In this document: positions 14,847 through 17,964 of the stretch, in pieces
Layout: each line of letters begins with the position of its first letter
Numbering within the stretch: position 1 is the first letter of the stretch
Origin: Oligoflexia bacterium
GTDB taxonomy: Bacteria; Bdellovibrionota; UBA1018; CAIMNF01
Reading direction: 5' to 3'
Length of the DNA stretch: 17,964 nt
Assembly: GCA_903858975.1 (NCBI GenBank)
Contig: CAIOKW010000269.1
Coordinates: 1 to 17,964, forward strand
Notes under the pieces: generated by a model
Databases searched by the model: none
The model's input: only the letters and a program-made list of their open reading frames with translations
Told to the model about the DNA's origin: nothing
Translations under genes and position numbers: made by a program

Positions 14847-15612
14847 AATAGAGAGTCGACCAAGTCCTGCAGCCTGTAATGTTTCGAGAACTGCAATAGA
14901 TGAGCTGTTCTTGGTAGGCCATGAAAGTAGAGTGAGAACCGGTCGTGACGGTCTGGCGCCCACCATGCCAATTCGTATGTTCTTCAGCAGAAGCAGGAAC
15001 GGTAATCGTATAGGGAGTGGTTCCGGAAAATAATCCTGACCAACCACTGGGACAGCTTCCCCCTGAAAAATTACATACTCTTGCCGTTCCAAGCCAAATG
15101 ATGGATCCCCCACTTGCGGTGCATTCCGATTCATAATGATAAGCATTATAAAGATCAGGGGTACACTTATAGGTTTCGCTGGGCTTAGGACTCGGGCTAT
15201 TGCACGGACAAGTATAATTACAAGTCACCGTCCGAGTAAGTTGAGTAACGCTCGGTGCACAAACCGAAGGAGTCCATGCGCCCAAATTCCACGGTGTAGA
15301 AACGCCGCTGCAACTGAGCGCATTCGAACCCGTCGTTCCACCGGTGGTGGCACCCGTGGTACCGCCGCTCGTTCCCCCCCCAGAGTTCGACGCTTTCTTT
15401 CTCCAACAAACCATCGAGGTTTGACTGCTGTTCACAGTAGTCATTTCACAGGCAGCGGGCGCCACATCTTTTAAGCATTCTGTTTGGTCGTTATAATAGG
15501 AAAGGATATGGCACCCAGAGGAGTCGTTTACACTTGGCGTGCACGCTGAAAACATCCCCAGACTCACAAACAAATAGAAAATCCTCAAAACTGACCCCAT
15601 GAACCTAAACAT
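14818..15612 (-). CDS. cysteine-rich lipoprotein with thrombospondin-type-1-like segment
   Basis: 264 residues from the ATG at 15612 (a second ATG at 15600 is also possible; AGAGG precedes both). A lipobox FSAC ends at Cys24, so it is a lipid-anchored envelope protein. A low-complexity Gly/Thr linker lies at about 77-98. After it comes PWNLGAWTPSVC...TRTVTC (about 107-131), which has the W-x-x-x-W, Cys and TRxVxC pattern of a thrombospondin type 1 repeat, then a CNYTCPC cluster. Sixteen cysteines follow the lipid-bearing one, pointing to many disulfides. I know no function; adhesion or surface display is inference. It overlaps the upstream-strand neighbour tail to tail by 29 bases and diverges from the pentapeptide gene. 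Confidence 0.7.
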   Translation of the reverse strand: MFRFMGSVLRIFYLFVSLGMFSACTPSVNDSSGCHILSYYNDQTECLKDVAPAACEMTTVNSSQTSMVCWRKKASNSGGGTSGGTTGATTGGTTGSNALSCSGVSTPWNLGAWTPSVCAPSVTQLTRTVTCNYTCPCNSPSPKPSETYKCTPDLYNAYHYESECTASGGSIIWLGTARVCNFSGGSCPSGWSGLFSGTTPYTITVPASAEEHTNWHGGRQTVTTGSHSTFMAYQEQLIYCSSRNITGCRTWSTLYSTVSRVACY

Positions 15613-15698
15613 CCTCTTAGGGGTTATCGGAATCTGCGTCAAAAAACTTGAGAAAAAACCGACTTTCCGGACACTGCTTTTTGAGCTATTTAACCTGT

Positions 15699-16370
15699 AT
15701 GAAGACTTTAATTGGAATTAGCCTTGCTTCCCTAGCCCTCTCCACCGCTCACCCCGCCTTAGCCGATGATCAAGGATATCGCTTTCAAGGCTACCAATGT
15801 AAGAACCCACAAGGAATGATCGGCTTCAATCCCGCTTTCCTCGGGGAGTGTGGAAACATTATGGGAATGAGCTTCCCGAACCGAAGCTATGTTTCGGGAA
15901 CTCATTTTATGGGCTCAAGAATGGTTCGCGCAGATGTCCAAAACCTCGTAGCTGAAAATGCTGATTTTAGTTATTCAGATCTCTCTCAATCCAATTTTAG
16001 TGGCGCACACGTTCGAGGCTCAAACTTTGAGAGCGTTCGCATGTCAGGCATTAAAGCCAATTTTCGTGCCGATTTTCAAGACTGTAACTTCTCGCGAGTT
16101 TACGGAACCTGCTCCGACTTTAATATGGCTCAACTGAGGCACGTCAATTTCAATGGAGCAAATTTTCAAAACAGTAACTTCAGAGACGCAGATTTCTACT
16201 TTGCAGACATGACCTTTGCTGATTTTAGTGGTTCTGACTTTAGAGGTGCTGATTTAGTATTTGCCGATATTTTTGCAACGACCTTAACGGGAGCTATCTA
16301 TGACAGCTTCACCCGCCTCCCCTTTGATCGCGCGGAGGCGACTCGCTTGGGAATGATCTTCTATCCATAA
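15699..16370 (+). CDS. secreted pentapeptide-repeat protein
   Basis: 223 residues. Signal peptide at 1-22 (cut after ALA). From about residue 60 to 200 runs a pentapeptide repeat of the A(D/N)F/L type (ADFSYSDLSQSNFSGAHVRGSNF, then GANFQNSNFRDADF and SGSDFRGADL), which folds as a right-handed quadrilateral beta-helix. Cysteines 34 and 51 before it, and 129 and 138 within it, may pair. The C-terminal YDSFTRLPFDRAEATRLGM is a common cap in such proteins. The ATG at 15699 is used because a TTG at 15648 would put 17 residues before the signal peptide. The binding site is weak. Function of exported members is unknown. Confidence 0.82.
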   Translation: MKTLIGISLASLALSTAHPALADDQGYRFQGYQCKNPQGMIGFNPAFLGECGNIMGMSFPNRSYVSGTHFMGSRMVRADVQNLVAENADFSYSDLSQSNFSGAHVRGSNFESVRMSGIKANFRADFQDCNFSRVYGTCSDFNMAQLRHVNFNGANFQNSNFRDADFYFADMTFADFSGSDFRGADLVFADIFATTLTGAIYDSFTRLPFDRAEATRLGMIFYP

Positions 16371-16409
16371 AAAAAAAGGGCTGATTGATACCATCAATCA
16401 GCCCTCTTA
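16369..16409 (-). terminator. strong hairpin terminator between the pentapeptide gene and nrdA
   Basis: A perfect 12-base-pair stem, GGGCTGATTGAT (16378-16389) with ATCAATCAGCCC (16393-16404) and a 3-base loop. On the minus strand it is followed by a run of nine T (16377-16369), a classic intrinsic terminator for nrdA. On the plus strand the T-run is poor (TCTTAAAA), so it may only partly stop the pentapeptide transcript, whose stop codon overlaps the A-run. Confidence 0.92.
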
Positions 16410-16431
16410 AAATCACCTGAATCAGCTTAAA

Positions 16432-17964
16432 TCAACTGCCGCAAGAAACACAATCTTCAGGATTGTCTAAAGAACAGACCAAGTCTGCAGCGGTGGTCTC
16501 AGACATCATCCCCACACTGCCATCCGCCATCACCATCGCATTTGGAATGGGAGCATTTGTATGCAATGGAGCTTGTTCCACTGTAAACTTAGTCGCATCA
16601 CTTGCCGCTTTCGTGCGGAGGTAGTACATGCCGGTCTTCAAACCTAATTTCCATGCGGTAAAGTGAAGCGCTGTTAACTTCGCAGCATTCGCACCTTCCA
16701 TATGAATGTTTAAGCTCTGAGACTGATCAATAAATGGTGAACGAGAAGCTGCCATCTCTACTACGCGCTTTTGCTTAATTTCCCATACAGTTTTATAAAT
16801 CTCACGAATCGCCTCAGGAATCTCAGTCACTTTTTGAACTGAACCATTATTCAAAATGATCTTATCTTTCAGTGCTTTATTCCAAAGTCCCAAATCAATG
16901 AGATCTTGAACCAAGTACTTATTGATCACAGTGAACTCACCTGAAAGTACACGGCGAGTGTAAAGATTCGAAGTGATCGGCTCAATGCACTCATTGTTTC
17001 CAAGAATCTGAGAAGTACTGGCTGTAGGCATTGGCGCGAGAAGTAAGCTATTTCGAGCACCGAACTTCGCCACTTTCGCCTTCAGATCTTTCCAGTTCCA
17101 AAGAGAAGTCGGAGTCACACCCCAAAGATCAAATTGCATTTTGCCCTCAGAAAGTGGTGAACCTGCGTATGAAGCATAGGCACCGTCTGTTTTTGCAAGA
17201 TCACAACTTGCAGACATCGAAGCAAAATAAATGGTTTCGAAAATCTGTTGATTCAAAAGATTCGCTTCATCTGACTCAAACGCTAAACGGAGTTTAAAGA
17301 AAGTATCCGCTAAGCCCTGTACACCAATACCAATCGGACGGTGTTGGCGATTTGAATACTCAGCCTCAACCACTGGGTAATAGTTGCGATCGATCACTCG
17401 ATTGAGATTCACGGTCACCTGATAAGTGACATCATAGAGTTTTTCGAAATCAAACTTACCGTCTTTAATGAACTTAGGAAGAGCAATCGATGCCAGGTTA
17501 CAAACTGCAACTTCTTTTTCTGAGGTATACTGAATAATCTCAGTGCAAAGATTTGAAGACTTAATCGTTCCCAAGTTCTTTTGGTTTGATTTTTCGTTCG
17601 CCGCATCTTTATAGAGCATGAAAGGTGAACCGGTTTCAATTTGAGACTCAATGATGGTGCCCCAAAGCTCGCGCGCCTTCACTTGTTTTTTGAAACGTCC
17701 TTCAGTTTCATATTTTGTATAGAGTTCTTCAAACTTCGCGCCATAAACTTCATGGAGTCCTGGTGCTTCATGAGGGCAGAACAAAGACCACATTTCATCT
17801 TTTTCTACACGCTTCATGAATAAGTCATTTACCCAAAGTGCATAGAACAAGTCACGCGCACGGAGCTCTTCCTTACCGAAGTTTTTCTTCAGCTCTAAGA
17901 AATCAAAAATGTCTGCGTGCCAAGGCTCTAGATAAATCGCAAATGCGCCTTTACGCTTACCGCC
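16432..17964 (-). CDS. nrdA: class Ia ribonucleoside-diphosphate reductase large subunit, C-terminal part
   Basis: The window holds the last 510 codons; the 5' part lies beyond base 17964, and the frame is open to the window edge (GGKRKGAFAIYLEPWHADIF at the start). The enzyme reduces ribonucleoside diphosphates to deoxy forms with a radical from the small subunit. Seen here: NLCTEI (the Asn-Cys-Glu active site), the redox Cys in VAVCNLASI, APMPTASTSQILGNNECIEP, the radical-relay YY pair in TGMYYLRTKAA, and a C-terminal CVSCGS that re-reduces the active site. The tail is complete and ends at a terminator. The partner nrdB is not in the window. Confidence 0.97.
   Translation of the reverse strand, partial: GGKRKGAFAIYLEPWHADIFDFLELKKNFGKEELRARDLFYALWVNDLFMKRVEKDEMWSLFCPHEAPGLHEVYGAKFEELYTKYETEGRFKKQVKARELWGTIIESQIETGSPFMLYKDAANEKSNQKNLGTIKSSNLCTEIIQYTSEKEVAVCNLASIALPKFIKDGKFDFEKLYDVTYQVTVNLNRVIDRNYYPVVEAEYSNRQHRPIGIGVQGLADTFFKLRLAFESDEANLLNQQIFETIYFASMSASCDLAKTDGAYASYAGSPLSEGKMQFDLWGVTPTSLWNWKDLKAKVAKFGARNSLLLAPMPTASTSQILGNNECIEPITSNLYTRRVLSGEFTVINKYLVQDLIDLGLWNKALKDKIILNNGSVQKVTEIPEAIREIYKTVWEIKQKRVVEMAASRSPFIDQSQSLNIHMEGANAAKLTALHFTAWKLGLKTGMYYLRTKAASDATKFTVEQAPLHTNAPIPNAMVMADGSVGMMSETTAADLVCSLDNPEDCVSCGS

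Noticed and set aside
1..17964. Search for tRNA, rRNA, CRISPR, insertion sequences, phage genes and attachment sites.
   Set aside because: None seen: no clustered direct repeats, no transposase or integrase motifs, no tRNA-like cloverleaf noticed by eye.

Overview
The window looks like a chromosomal stretch from a Gram-negative bacterium. Outer-membrane-type proteins (a small beta-barrel and a lipobox-bearing lipoprotein) and many signal peptides point that way. The gene set is an imuA-imuB-dnaE2 mutagenesis operon, a ribosome hibernation factor fused to a cold-shock domain, a chalcone-isomerase-like secreted protein, and secreted protein-glutaminase-like and transglutaminase-elicitor-like enzymes. 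My best guess from memory is a Bdellovibrionota/Oligoflexia-like lineage, with low to moderate confidence. No rRNA, tRNA, insertion sequence, phage gene or CRISPR array is visible. Genes are tightly packed and the longest gap is about 240 bases, so no gene-free stretch exceeds 300 bases.

Left part (1-7750). A PEBP/YbhB-like protein (minus) diverges from an acyl-CoA desaturase (plus). The desaturase is followed by a secreted protein-glutaminase-like enzyme whose ribosome binding site lies in a hairpin. A three-gene minus-strand cluster comes next: a rhomboid-like membrane protein without a visible catalytic serine motif, a chalcone-isomerase-like secreted protein and an unknown secreted protein. 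The last gene overlaps the glutaminase gene tail to tail. Diverging from this cluster is an HPF/RaiA-cold-shock fusion, which converges with a small acidic unknown protein. A tandem (duplicated) methyltransferase preceded by a 9-codon upstream ORF, and a secreted HNH-like nuclease ending at a strong hairpin, complete the block. They converge with a small beta-barrel gene.

Centre (7881-13022, minus). imuA, imuB and dnaE2 form a compact overlapping operon for mutagenic translesion synthesis. Its promoter carries a direct repeat GTTC-N7-GTTC exactly inside the 17-base spacer between TTGCGT and TATTGT. This is the layout expected of LexA repression, using the LexA box known from Alphaproteobacteria.

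Right part (13118-17964). A transglutaminase-elicitor-like secreted enzyme and a membrane-anchored unknown protein (plus) converge, with overlap, on a cysteine-rich lipoprotein carrying a thrombospondin-type-1-like segment (minus). A secreted pentapeptide-repeat protein (plus) then converges on the 3' part of nrdA, the class Ia ribonucleotide reductase large subunit (minus). A strong hairpin terminator separates the last pair. Much of the accessory content is exported and two of the enzymes are Cys-His-Asp protein modifiers. The SOS operon is the best understood regulatory unit, and nrdA as a dNTP supplier fits beside it only loosely.
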